Shown: positions 56,317 to 64,000 of the stretch, piece by piece
Layout of the letters: each line of letters opens with the position of its first letter
Position numbering within the stretch: the first letter of the stretch is position 1
Assembly (NCBI GenBank): GCA_963851325.1
Contig: CAWKOR010000001.1
Location: 3,534,001-3,598,000 of the forward strand
Source: DATGKG01 sp963851325
GTDB lineage: Bacteria; Desulfobacterota; Binatia; Binatales; Binataceae
DNA: 64,000 nucleotides
Direction of reading: 5' to 3'
Notes under the pieces: model-generated
The model's database searches: none
What the model saw: the letters and a program-made list of their open reading frames with translations, nothing else
Told to the model about the DNA's origin: nothing
Program-made: the position numbers and the translations under genes

Positions 56317-57186
56317 ATGGCAAATAAATCTCCAGCAGAGCGGCCGCTGCTTGGCGCGCACATGTCGATCGCGGGCGGCGTTTCGGAATCGATCGGGCGC
56401 GGCACCTCCATCGGATGCGACTGTATCCAGATTTTCACCAAGTCATCGCGGCAGTGGAAATCCAAGCCATACACAGAGGAGGAAATTGCAGCCTTCAGGC
56501 GCAACCTCCGCGAAAGCGACATCAGATGCGTAATCGCGCACGATTCGTATCTCGTCAACCTCGGTGCACCCGATGAAGCGCTGCGTAAGAAATCGGTTGC
56601 GGGCTTCATCGACGAGCTGGAACGATGCGAAGGCCTCGGCGTACCGTGGCTGGTTGCGCACCCCGGCTCCCACGTCGGTTCAGGTGAGGACGCCGGCATC
56701 GCGACTATCGCGAAATCGATCGACGAGGCGCACCAGGCCTGTCCCGGATTCACCGTGAAGGTAGCGCTGGAAATTACCGCCGGGCAGGGCAGCAACCTCG
56801 GCTATTCGTTTCAGCAGATGGGCCGCATCTTCAACGCGGTGAAGGAAAATGATCGCCTCCGCCTATGCTTCGATACCGAGCATGCATTCGCCGCGGGCTA
56901 CGACATTTCCAATGAGGAAGGCTATCAGCGCACCTTCACCGAACTCGACGAGCACATCGGCATCAAGCGTATCGTCGCGTTTCATTTGAATGATTCGCTC
57001 AAGCCCTTCAACTCGCACATCGATCGACACGAACATATCGGCAAGGGGCATCTGGGCACGCAGACCTTCCAGCGCCTCCTGCACGACGCGCGATTCTTCG
57101 GCATCCCGATGTGCCTGGAAACGGAACCGGGTCCCGAGATGGTCGATATCGCCGCCGACCTGGCAACGCTTAAGGGTCTGCTTTGA
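56317..57186 (+). CDS. nfo: endonuclease IV (deoxyribonuclease IV)
   Basis: A 289-aa AP endonuclease of base-excision repair. The metal-binding segments are all seen: LLGAHMSIAGG, CVIAHDSYLVNLGAP, VAHPGSHVG, ALEITAGQGSNLGYSF, LCFDTEHAFAAGYD, FHLNDSLKPFNSHIDRHEH and LETEPGP. They supply the His/Glu/Asp ligands of the three zinc ions. It is followed 10 bp later by trpS, so the two may be co-transcribed. Confidence 0.95.
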   Translation: MANKSPAERPLLGAHMSIAGGVSESIGRGTSIGCDCIQIFTKSSRQWKSKPYTEEEIAAFRRNLRESDIRCVIAHDSYLVNLGAPDEALRKKSVAGFIDELERCEGLGVPWLVAHPGSHVGSGEDAGIATIAKSIDEAHQACPGFTVKVALEITAGQGSNLGYSFQQMGRIFNAVKENDRLRLCFDTEHAFAAGYDISNEEGYQRTFTELDEHIGIKRIVAFHLNDSLKPFNSHIDRHEHIGKGHLGTQTFQRLLHDARFFGIPMCLETEPGPEMVDIAADLATLKGLL

Positions 57187-57196
57187 GGCCGCGCTG

Positions 57197-58201
57197 ATGC
57201 AGAAACGAATTCTCACCGGCGACCGGCCGACCGGCCCGCTTCATCTCGGTCACTATGTGGGATCGCTCGCCAATCGCGTCCGCTTGCAGGAGGAATACGA
57301 CACCTATGTGCTGATCGCCGATGTCCAGGCGCTGACCGATAATTTTGAGCATCCGGAAAAACTCGAAGCCAACATCTTCGAGGTCGCGCTGGACTACCTC
57401 GCGGTAGGCCTCGATCCCGAGAAGGCCAAGTTCGTCGTGCAATCGATGGTGCCGGAGCTGCCCGAGCTGACCATCTATCTGATGAACCTCATCACCGTTG
57501 CTACGCTCGAGCGCAACCCCACCGTCAAAGAAGAAATCAAGCAGCGCAATTTCGTGAAAGGCGTGCCGGTAGGGTTTTACACCTATCCGATCTCCCAGGC
57601 GGCCGACATCACGATCTTCAAGGCCGAACTGGTGCCCGTCGGCGAAGATCAACTTCCGATGATCGAGCAGGCCCGCGAAATCGTGCGGCGTTTCAACCGG
57701 CTCTATCGCAAGGTGCTCATCGAACCGAAAGCGATGCTGGGGCAGATGGCGCGGCTACCCGGCACCGACGGCGGCGCGAAGATGTCGAAGTCATTGGGCA
57801 ACACCATCCAGCTCGGTGATCCAACCGAAGTGGTGCGCAAGCGCGTGATGTCGATGTTCACCGATCCGACCCGGATTCATCCAACCGACCCGGGTCACGT
57901 CGAAGGAAATCCGGTCTTCACCTACCACGACGTCTTCAATCCGAATAAGGACGAAATCGAGGATTTGAAGGACCGCTATCGCAAGGGCACGGTCGGCGAT
58001 GTCGAGGTTAAACAGAAGCTGTTCGATGCGCTGGAAAATTTTCTTGCGCCGATCCGCGAGCGCCGCAATCAATTCGCCTCGCAACCCAAGCAGGTGCACG
58101 AGATCATCATGGAAGGGACCCGCAAGGGCCGCGCCGTCGCGCAAGCCACCATGGACGAAGTGCGCGACGCAATGAAGCTGAGCTACAAGTTCGGCAGCTA
58201 A
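57197..58201 (+). CDS. trpS: tryptophan--tRNA ligase
   Basis: A 334-aa class I aminoacyl-tRNA synthetase, standard size. The HIGH-type motif is GPLHLGHYVGS and the second motif GAKMSKSLGN. GDRPTGPLHLGH and PVGEDQLPMIEQAREIVRRF are typical of bacterial TrpRS. The ATG at 57197, 10 bp after nfo, is chosen because the conserved protein starts with MQKRILTGDRPTG; the frame is open far upstream within nfo without similarity. Confidence 0.97.
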   Translation: MQKRILTGDRPTGPLHLGHYVGSLANRVRLQEEYDTYVLIADVQALTDNFEHPEKLEANIFEVALDYLAVGLDPEKAKFVVQSMVPELPELTIYLMNLITVATLERNPTVKEEIKQRNFVKGVPVGFYTYPISQAADITIFKAELVPVGEDQLPMIEQAREIVRRFNRLYRKVLIEPKAMLGQMARLPGTDGGAKMSKSLGNTIQLGDPTEVVRKRVMSMFTDPTRIHPTDPGHVEGNPVFTYHDVFNPNKDEIEDLKDRYRKGTVGDVEVKQKLFDALENFLAPIRERRNQFASQPKQVHEIIMEGTRKGRAVAQATMDEVRDAMKLSYKFGS

Positions 58202-58352
58202 CGTCTTCGCAACGTCGAGCGCGAATTACCAATCGCTTGCCCCAAGAGGGACCGGAGTCTTCGCATTAGAGATCGAACCCGCGCCCGAGAGGGCGATTGG
58301 GATGACCTTGCGGCGATGCCGAAACTCGCCACATCGAATCTCTGGCGGAGTC

Positions 58353-58703
58353 GAGATCCTTCGCGCGGCGCTCAGGATGACTGCTCGGCGTTGCCGAAGT
58401 GCCTGAGTCGCACCGGTTGTGGAATTCGAGATCCTTCGCGCAGCGCTCAGGATGACTGCTCGGCGTTTGCCGCAGTGCCTGAGTCGAACCGGTTGTGGAA
58501 TTCGAGATCCTTCGCGCGGACGCTCAGGATGACTGCTCGGCGTTGCCGAAGTGCCTGAGTCGAACCGGTTGTGGAATTCGAGATCCTTCGCGCAGCGCTC
58601 AGGATGACTGCTCGGCGTTGCCGAAGTGCCTGAGTCGCACCGGTTGTGGAATTCGAGATCCTTCGCGCAGCGCTCAGGATGACTGCTCGGCGTTGCCGAG
58701 CAG
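58353..58703. repeat. tandem array of a 75-76 bp palindromic repeat (4 full units and one partial)
   Basis: Units start at 58353, 58428, 58504, 58580 and 58655 with GAGATCCTTCGCGCAGCGCT, followed by CAGGATGACTGCTCGGCGTT, GCCGAAGTGCCTGAGTCG and CACCGGTTGTGGAATTC. Each has an inverted repeat ATCCTTCGCGC---GCTCAGGAT and a second dyad around CGGCGTTGCCG. Units differ by a few bases and by single-base insertions. The last ends in a perfect 11-bp hairpin GACTGCTCGGC-GTT-GCCGAGCAGTC (58681-58705) that includes the stop codon of the glucosidase gene. The 150 bases from 58202 to 58352 hold nothing recognisable. Confidence 0.85.
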
Positions 58704-60989
58704 TCACTTGTGCACTTCGACCGTAGCGGGGCCGTGTTTGTCCAATACCTCGATCGACGCGCCGTGACGGCCTCGCCGCGCGATGAAGGAAAGCGAGGAC
58801 TGGCCCAGCCGTAGATCATCGAATCTGATCCATTCCAGCCAGTCGGGGATTATGGGAGAACGCATCACGATCCGATGCTCGAAACCGCGCACCTCGATTC
58901 CTAAAACCGCTTGAAGCAACAGGAACACGCTCGCCGCAGACCACGCCTGCGGATGGCATGCAACTGGATACGGCACCGGTCCCAAGCTTGGCTCGCGCAC
59001 AAATCCGCAGAAGAGTTCCGGCAGGCTCTGATTGTTGAGGCCCCCAGCGGCATCGAACAGGCCGGTCATGATTTTCACCGCACCATCGGTGCGGCCCGCC
59101 GCCGCCAGTCCCCACGCCGCTAGCGCGTTGTCGTGCGGCCACACCGAACCATTGTGATAACTCATCGGATTGTAGCGGCGCTCGAGACTGCTCAGCGTGC
59201 GGAGGCCCCATCCGGAAAACATGTCGTCGGCGAGCAGGCGTTCTGCAAGCATTGCCGCGCGGTCGCCGTCGAGGAGGTGTGCCGCCAGACAGTGCGCGCC
59301 GTTACTGCTCATCACCGCGCACGGCCGCTTATCGGCGTCGAGCGCGAGCGCAAGCATCTTTTCCTTTTTCAGCCAGAAGTCGCGCTCGAAGTTCGCCTTG
59401 AGCGCGCGCGCTTCCTCACGCAGATGATCGCGCATGTCATGATTGCTGAGCCGGCCCGCAACTTCCGCGAGCGAAGAATACGCCGCGTAGGTGTAGCCTT
59501 GGACCTCGGCAAGCGCGATCGGCGGTTTGGCCAGAGCGCCGTCGGAGTGAGAGATCGAGTCAAGGGAATCCTTCCAGCCCTGGTTGGCGAGGCCGCGCGG
59601 CGTCTCGCGAAGATACTCGACGTAGCCATCGCCGTCGCGATCCCCGTGATTTCCGATCCAGTCCAGTGCCCGCTCGACGTTCGGCCATAACTCGGCGGCG
59701 AGTTTCAGATCGCCGGTAGCAAGGACGTATCGTCCAATCAGCCACAGGAACAGCGGCGTCGAATCGATACTTCCGTAGTAGCGCCCGAAGGGAATCTCAC
59801 CAGTATTCGCCATCTCGCAGGCGCGCATCTCATGGATAATCTTGCCCGGCTCTTCATCGCGCGCCTCGTTGTTTTGCGTACCCTGCAGCGACGCGAGCGT
59901 GCGCAGAACCCCGGCGCCGAGCTCCGGAAAAAACGGCAGCACCGAAAGCGCCGTGATGATGCTGTCGCGGCCGAACAGCGTCGCGAACCACGGGATCCCC
60001 GCCATTATCGAATTGCCACGCTCGCCGACCGTGGTCAGAGCAGCGAGGTCGCCCAGGGATCGCTCGATGAGTGAGTTGGTCAGCTCATTGCTGGTGGTGA
60101 TGTGAGTGAAGCCGGAAGCTACCTCGCCCACTTCGCGCCGGCGACGATCGAGCGCATCCCCGAAGGAGCGCGGGACCGCGATTTTGCCATTTGCAGACGT
60201 CCGATCCTGCCGAGCCTCGATCCGAATCTCCATCTCCATCGCCGCGTCGCGCTTGAGCGACAGCATGAAAACGGCATTGGATTCGGTCAGGCTCGACGGT
60301 TTGCGATTGAAGTTCACCAAGGTGGAGCGATTGATCCCGTCCAGCCCGGCGTACGCGAATTCGAGCGAGCTTTTTCCCACCGTGGGAGCGTGAACCTCAC
60401 CGCGCTTCTTGCGCGATAATCCCCGCACCTCGAACATATCGCGGAAGTCGGCGCCGATCGTGAAATCCAGCTCGACCTTCACCGTCGACGAGGCGAAATT
60501 CCGAATTGCGATTCTCTGAAAAAGGCGCGAACTGCTCAGCACCCAACTGCGCTGGATCTGGATCAGATCGCGCGGCAGCAACTTTGAATTGTCGGCGCCG
60601 CGCAGATCCGGGTTCGTCAGATTCGCACGAACTTCGGTGTTGTCGTCGCTCACGTAAGAATTGAGGAAATGCGGCGCCTCGCCCGCGATGCCAATTTCGA
60701 AGCAGCTCAAGTGCCGCGTATCGCGATAGAAAAATCCCAGCGCCTCGACCGGAGATTCCAGAATGTCACCGCTGGTTTCAAACACCGCAAACGACTCGCT
60801 ATGTGCGAGCACGCGAGTGGTACGCCGCGACGCCATCGCCGAGGCGAGGATGTAGAAGTCACCGCTAATCCTGCGCAGGTTGCTTCGCAGCCGCGGCGCG
60901 CCGCGACCATCAGGTCCGCCGTGCACCAGGGTCGGTACGATGATGGCGCCTTCGCCGCGCTGTTCTCTTTCAGATCGCGTTAGTGCCAC
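58704..60989 (-). CDS. amylo-alpha-1,6-glucosidase / glycogen-debranching-type glycoside hydrolase
   Basis: A 761-aa enzyme with two parts. The N-terminal glycogen-debranching domain starts at FYILASAMASRRTTRVLAHS and includes FAVFETSGDILES and GFFYRDTRHLS. The C-terminal (alpha/alpha)6 barrel has AGIPWFATLFGRDSIITAL, QGWKDSLDSISHSDG (candidate acidic residue), MSYHNGSVWPHDNALAAWG and CHPQAWSAASVFLLLQ. This family removes alpha-1,6 branches or releases glucose and appears in many soil genomes. The GTG at 60989 has AAAGGA 8 bases upstream; longer frames exist but have no conserved sequence. The 75-bp repeat array abuts its stop codon. Confidence 0.9.
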   Translation of the reverse strand: MALTRSEREQRGEGAIIVPTLVHGGPDGRGAPRLRSNLRRISGDFYILASAMASRRTTRVLAHSESFAVFETSGDILESPVEALGFFYRDTRHLSCFEIGIAGEAPHFLNSYVSDDNTEVRANLTNPDLRGADNSKLLPRDLIQIQRSWVLSSSRLFQRIAIRNFASSTVKVELDFTIGADFRDMFEVRGLSRKKRGEVHAPTVGKSSLEFAYAGLDGINRSTLVNFNRKPSSLTESNAVFMLSLKRDAAMEMEIRIEARQDRTSANGKIAVPRSFGDALDRRRREVGEVASGFTHITTSNELTNSLIERSLGDLAALTTVGERGNSIMAGIPWFATLFGRDSIITALSVLPFFPELGAGVLRTLASLQGTQNNEARDEEPGKIIHEMRACEMANTGEIPFGRYYGSIDSTPLFLWLIGRYVLATGDLKLAAELWPNVERALDWIGNHGDRDGDGYVEYLRETPRGLANQGWKDSLDSISHSDGALAKPPIALAEVQGYTYAAYSSLAEVAGRLSNHDMRDHLREEARALKANFERDFWLKKEKMLALALDADKRPCAVMSSNGAHCLAAHLLDGDRAAMLAERLLADDMFSGWGLRTLSSLERRYNPMSYHNGSVWPHDNALAAWGLAAAGRTDGAVKIMTGLFDAAGGLNNQSLPELFCGFVREPSLGPVPYPVACHPQAWSAASVFLLLQAVLGIEVRGFEHRIVMRSPIIPDWLEWIRFDDLRLGQSSLSFIARRGRHGASIEVLDKHGPATVEVHK

Positions 60990-61078
60990 GACGCAAATCC
61001 TTTCGGTAAAAACAGGCTCGGGGGTGAAAATATAGATGCGGATGGAGGCCGCATCTACCGTATAATCCAAACCCTGGA

Positions 61079-62544
61079 TCAGTATGCCTTGGCGAAAAAA
61101 GCGCGCTCGCTTGCAGGTTCCCCGCACACGATGCATTTTCCGGCCGCGCCGTGCTGATTCAACGGGATCGCGCGACAGGTCGCCTTGGTCTGTTCACGGA
61201 TTTTAGTTTCACATGCAGGATTGCCGCACCAGAACGCCTGCGCCATGCCGCCGCCACCCTCGCCTTCCATCTGCTCGGCGAATGCCGCGTAGTCGTCGAA
61301 CTCGCGGGTGTTCGCGTTGCGATTGCCCAACGCCTGGTCGAACAGCGATTTCTGGATCTCCGCGAGCAGCGATGTAACACGTGATGCGACATCAGCTATG
61401 GGCGCCTTTTGTTTCGCTTCAGGACCAAGGCGATCGCGCCGCGCGAGCACGACCTCGCCCGAAGCTACATCGCGCGGACCGATCTCGATGCGAATCGGAA
61501 CCCCGCGCATCTCCCAATCGTTGAATTTGAATCCGGGCGTGAGGCCCTCGCGCTCATCGATCTTCACCCGCACACCGGCCGCGTCGAGGCTGTCACGAAT
61601 CGCGCGCGCCGCGGCGAGGACCTTCTCGGCTTCCTCCGGTTTGCGCGAAATGGGCACGATGACGGCCTGGGTCGGCGCGACCGCAGGTGGCAGCCGCAGC
61701 CCCTGATCGTCGCCATGCACCATGATGATGGCGCCCAGCAATCGAGTGGAGACGCCCCAACTGGTCTGCCACACATGCTGAAGCTGGTTGCTCTCGTCGA
61801 GAAAACGAATCTCGAACGCCTTCGCGAAGTTCTCGCCCAGGAAGTGCGAGGTGCCGCATTGTAGCGCGCGCCCATCCGCCATCAGGCCCTCGATGGTGTA
61901 GGTTTCGACTGCGCCGGGAAATCGCTCGGCCGCGCTCTTCCTCCCACGATGAGCGGGATGGCGAGGAACTCCTCTACAAATTGTCGGTAAACTTCCAGCA
62001 TCGTGAGGGTCTCGCGCTCGGCCTCCTCGCGCGTCGCATGCGCGGTATGCCCCTCCTGCCAGAGGAATTCCAGGGTGCGCAGGAACAGCCGCGTGCGCAT
62101 TTCCCAGCGCACCACGTTGCACCATTGATTCACCATCATCGGCAGATCGCGATGCGAATGGATCCACTGCGCGAACATATGATTGATGATGGTTTCGCTG
62201 GTCGGCCGCACGATCAGCGGCTCCTCCAGCAGCTTGCCGCCGCCGTGGGTGACGACCGCAACCTCGGGCGCGAAGCCCTCGACGTGCTGCGCTTCCTTTT
62301 TGAGAAAGCTCTCCGGGATGAAGAGCGGAAAATACGCGTTGCGCGCGCCGGTCTTCTTGATGCGCCGGTCGAGCTCGTCGCGCAGCAGCTCCCAGATGCC
62401 GAAGCCGTCGGGACGAAACACCATGCTGCCGCGCACCGGCGAATAATCCGCCAGCTCGGCGCGCAGGATGACGTCGTTGTACCATCCGGCGAAATCCTGG
62501 CTGCGCGGGGTAACCTTTTTTTCGTTTTGCTTTTCTGCGGCCAT
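61079..62544 (-). CDS. proS: proline--tRNA ligase, type 3 (archaeal/eukaryotic-like), frameshifted
   Basis: One gene in two frames. From the ATG at 62544: SQDFAGWYNDVILRAELADY, GSMVFRPDGFGIWELL, RPTSETIINHMFAQWI and QEGHTAHATREEAE are class II motifs of ProRS. The frame breaks near 61940: the family sequence IPLIVGRKSAAERFPGA is met only if one base is added in GTGGGAGGAAGAGCG. The second frame has DGRALQCGTSHFLGENFAKA, QTSWGVSTRLLGAIIMVHGD and a C-terminal domain with CGNPACETKI and CIVCGEPA (zinc-type cysteines), ending in Tyr, which marks type 3. As ProRS is essential and no other copy is in the window, a sequencing error is likely. Confidence 0.93.
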
Positions 62545-62659
62545 CAGCTTGCGCGACGACTTGCACGTATCGTCAACTGGTCCAGTCTCCAGATATTATC
62601 GATCCAAATCAACGCGCCAAATCAACGCGGAGAAACGCCTGCAATAAGGAGATCGATTG

Positions 62660-63373
62660 ATGAGGTTGAAACTCGCTGTCGCCGTGGCGTCGCTCTCCAT
62701 CATCGCGCTGTGCGCGCTCCCGGTGCTCGCCGCCGAGTCCGTGCGGGTCATCGAGGTCAATGGCACCGGCGAAGCGCGCACCACGCCCGATGTCGCCAAT
62801 CTGAGCCTGCAGGTCGAGACCCATGCTCCGACGGCGGAGGAATGCTCCAGCAAGAACGCGGCGCTCGCGCAAAAGGTCGTTCAGGCACTCAAGAGCAAGC
62901 TGGCCGGAAAGGGGACCGTCGTAACGGGCGACTACTCGCTCAACCCCGAATACGGCGACAACACACCGCGCCAGAAACCCGTCATCACCGGGTATGCCGC
63001 GCAGAATACCATCACCGTCGAGACCACCGAGATGTCGCTGCTCGGCTCGCTCATCGATGGCGCTATCTCGGCGGGCGCCAACCGTATCAACTATCTCAAC
63101 TTCGGACTTCGCGACGACACCAAGGCGCGCCAGGACGCGATTGCCAGTGCCTCCAAGGATGCGCAGGCACAAGCGCAGGCGCTCGCAGCATCATTGAATG
63201 TGAAGCTGAAGCGGGTGGTGAGAGCATCGACGATTCCCGAGCGCGGACCCATCATGCCGATGGCGCGGATGGCGACCTCCTTTGCCAGTGGAGCATCGAA
63301 TGCGCCGACGCCGGTGGAGGCATCGCAGATAACGGTCAGCGCAACTGTGTCGCTGACCTACGAGATTGAGTAG
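62660..63373 (+). CDS. SIMPL (DUF541) domain periplasmic protein
   Basis: A 237-aa exported protein. A signal peptide (LKLAVAVASLSIIALCALPV, cleavage after LAAE) precedes a SIMPL domain: VIEVNGTGEARTTPDVANLS, the central YAAQNTITVETTEM and the C-terminal VEASQITVSATVSLTYEI. The family includes the periplasmic protein YggE; its role in oxidative stress or envelope upkeep is poorly defined. ATG at 62660 with AAGGAG 9 bases upstream. Divergent from proS. Confidence 0.92.
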   Translation: MRLKLAVAVASLSIIALCALPVLAAESVRVIEVNGTGEARTTPDVANLSLQVETHAPTAEECSSKNAALAQKVVQALKSKLAGKGTVVTGDYSLNPEYGDNTPRQKPVITGYAAQNTITVETTEMSLLGSLIDGAISAGANRINYLNFGLRDDTKARQDAIASASKDAQAQAQALAASLNVKLKRVVRASTIPERGPIMPMARMATSFASGASNAPTPVEASQITVSATVSLTYEIE

Positions 63374-63418
63374 ATCTCCAATGCCGCTATCAACCCGCTA
63401 TGAACCAAGGAGAACACC

Positions 63419-64000
63419 GTGAAGAATTTCGATCACATCATCTATGAAACTCCTGCCGAGCATGTCGCGAAAATCACTCTCAATCGTGTCGCGACGCGCA
63501 ATTCGCAAGACACCCACTTCCTCTACGAGCTCAACGAAGCGTTCGATCTTGCCTCGCAGGATGATCAGATCAAGGTGATCGTGCTGGCCGCCAACGGTCC
63601 GCATTTTTCATCCGGCCACGACTTGCGCGAACGCAACGGGGTCGAGAATCTGCGCAATCATAAGACGGTCGGGACCTGGTGCGGCTTTGGTTGCGCCGGC
63701 GCCGAGGCGCAAATGTCACGCGAGAAGGAGTTGTACATCGGCCTGTGCGAGCGATGGCGCAACATTCCCAAACCCACCATCGCCGCGGTGCAGGGGCGCT
63801 GCATCATGGGCGGCCTGATGCTCATCTGGCCGTGCGACATCATCATCGCCAGCGAGGACGCGCAGTTCGTCGACTATGCGACCAGCTTCGGCGTCAACGG
63901 GGTCGAATACCTAGCACATCCGTGGGAGATGGGCGCGCGCAAGGCCAAGGAATTTCTCTTCACCTGCGACTCGATGTCGGCGGCCGAGGCGCATCGTGTC
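63419..64000 (+). CDS. enoyl-CoA hydratase/isomerase family protein (cut by window end)
   Basis: The first 194 codons of a crotonase-fold enzyme. AKITLNRVATRNSQD is the N-terminal strand, HFSSGHDLRERNG the first oxyanion block, and VQGRCIMGGLMLIWPCDIII the second (CIMGGLML). An insertion of about 30 residues lies between them (TVGTWCGFGCAGAEAQ), longer than usual. The GTG start has AAGGAG 6 bases upstream. It continues past the window edge. Confidence 0.9.
   Translation, partial: MKNFDHIIYETPAEHVAKITLNRVATRNSQDTHFLYELNEAFDLASQDDQIKVIVLAANGPHFSSGHDLRERNGVENLRNHKTVGTWCGFGCAGAEAQMSREKELYIGLCERWRNIPKPTIAAVQGRCIMGGLMLIWPCDIIIASEDAQFVDYATSFGVNGVEYLAHPWEMGARKAKEFLFTCDSMSAAEAHRV

Noticed and set aside
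56990..57196. Longer N-terminus of TrpS inside nfo
   Set aside because: The frame is open but the sequence is arginine/serine-rich shadow of nfo; conserved TrpRS begins at 57197.
58353..58703. CRISPR array
   Set aside because: The 75-76 bp units follow each other directly, without unique spacers between short repeats, and no cas gene is near; it is a plain tandem repeat.
58226..58819. 197-aa repetitive reading frame on the minus strand
   Set aside because: It is a translation of the tandem DNA repeat and overlaps the 3' end of the debranching-enzyme gene; other frames are equally open.
61981..63369. 462-aa plus-strand reading frame
   Set aside because: Antisense to proS and then out of frame over the SIMPL gene.

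Overview
The window is a GC-rich bacterial chromosome segment, densely coded on both strands, with many GTG/TTG starts and Shine-Dalgarno sites. The gene mix suggests an uncultured, free-living, lipid- and aromatics-oriented Gram-negative bacterium: a single-chain acyl-CoA carboxylase, two enoyl-CoA hydratases, two phytanoyl-CoA-dioxygenase-like enzymes, two or three amidohydrolases, a DUF1329 protein, a membrane ETF:quinone oxidoreductase-like Fe-S protein and tripartite RND pumps. This resembles Binatota/Desulfobacterota-like soil genomes, but no marker gene in the window proves that placement.

Layout. 0.1-6.5 kb: short-chain dehydrogenase, APC permease, Fe(II)/2OG dioxygenase, a HicB-HicA pair and an EMO/EtfD-like protein. 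6.6-10.1 kb (minus strand): a translationally coupled DUF5678 + retropepsin pair, an ABC-F ATPase whose leader looks like a translational attenuator, and an epoxide-hydrolase-like enzyme. 10.1-10.9 kb: non-coding, with dispersed repeats and a dehydrogenase remnant. 10.9-16.8 kb: D-aminoacylase-type amidohydrolase, a WGR-like/nucleotidyl-cyclase fusion, a second amidohydrolase, an esterase and an RluB-type pseudouridine synthase. 16.8-30.2 kb (minus strand): the fused carboxylase, then an efflux operon (small secreted protein, outer-membrane factor, adaptor, two RND permeases). The two permeases share a roughly 500-bp block that looks gene-converted. 30.2-36.8 kb: a PHP-like lipoprotein lacking the metal ligands, a DpnA-type adenine methyltransferase, an enoyl-CoA hydratase, a DUF4870 protein, a sigma-54 activator with a CheY-like regulator, and a PTPS-III-like pterin enzyme beside a gamma-glutamylcyclotransferase-like protein. 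36.8-37.3 kb: repeats. 37.3-45.2 kb: small P-loop kinase, DUF1329 protein, a decayed REP-associated transposase, RmlD, a Flp-type pilin, an MFS transporter, a HAD hydrolase and Pgi. 45.2-51.2 kb: an NtrC-type regulator with its histidine kinase, divergent from a large glycosyltransferase that carries a good sigma-54 promoter. 51.4-64 kb: a broken membrane-protein gene, a second dioxygenase, tRNA-Ala, RecN, NAD kinase, a lipoprotein, endonuclease IV, TrpS, a 75-bp tandem repeat array, a glycogen-debranching-type glucosidase, ProRS (type 3), a SIMPL protein and a truncated enoyl-CoA hydratase.

Three genes carry single-base frame breaks (NtrC-type regulator, glycosyltransferase, ProRS) and one has an in-frame TGA. 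Because ProRS is essential, some of these are probably sequence errors. The strongest candidates for new biology are the ABC-F leader (a three-codon upstream ORF whose stop codon lies in a hairpin that masks the ABC-F ribosome-binding site), the sigma-54 two-component/glycosyltransferase module, the gene-converted RND pair, and the repeat families at 10.3, 36.8 and 58.4 kb.
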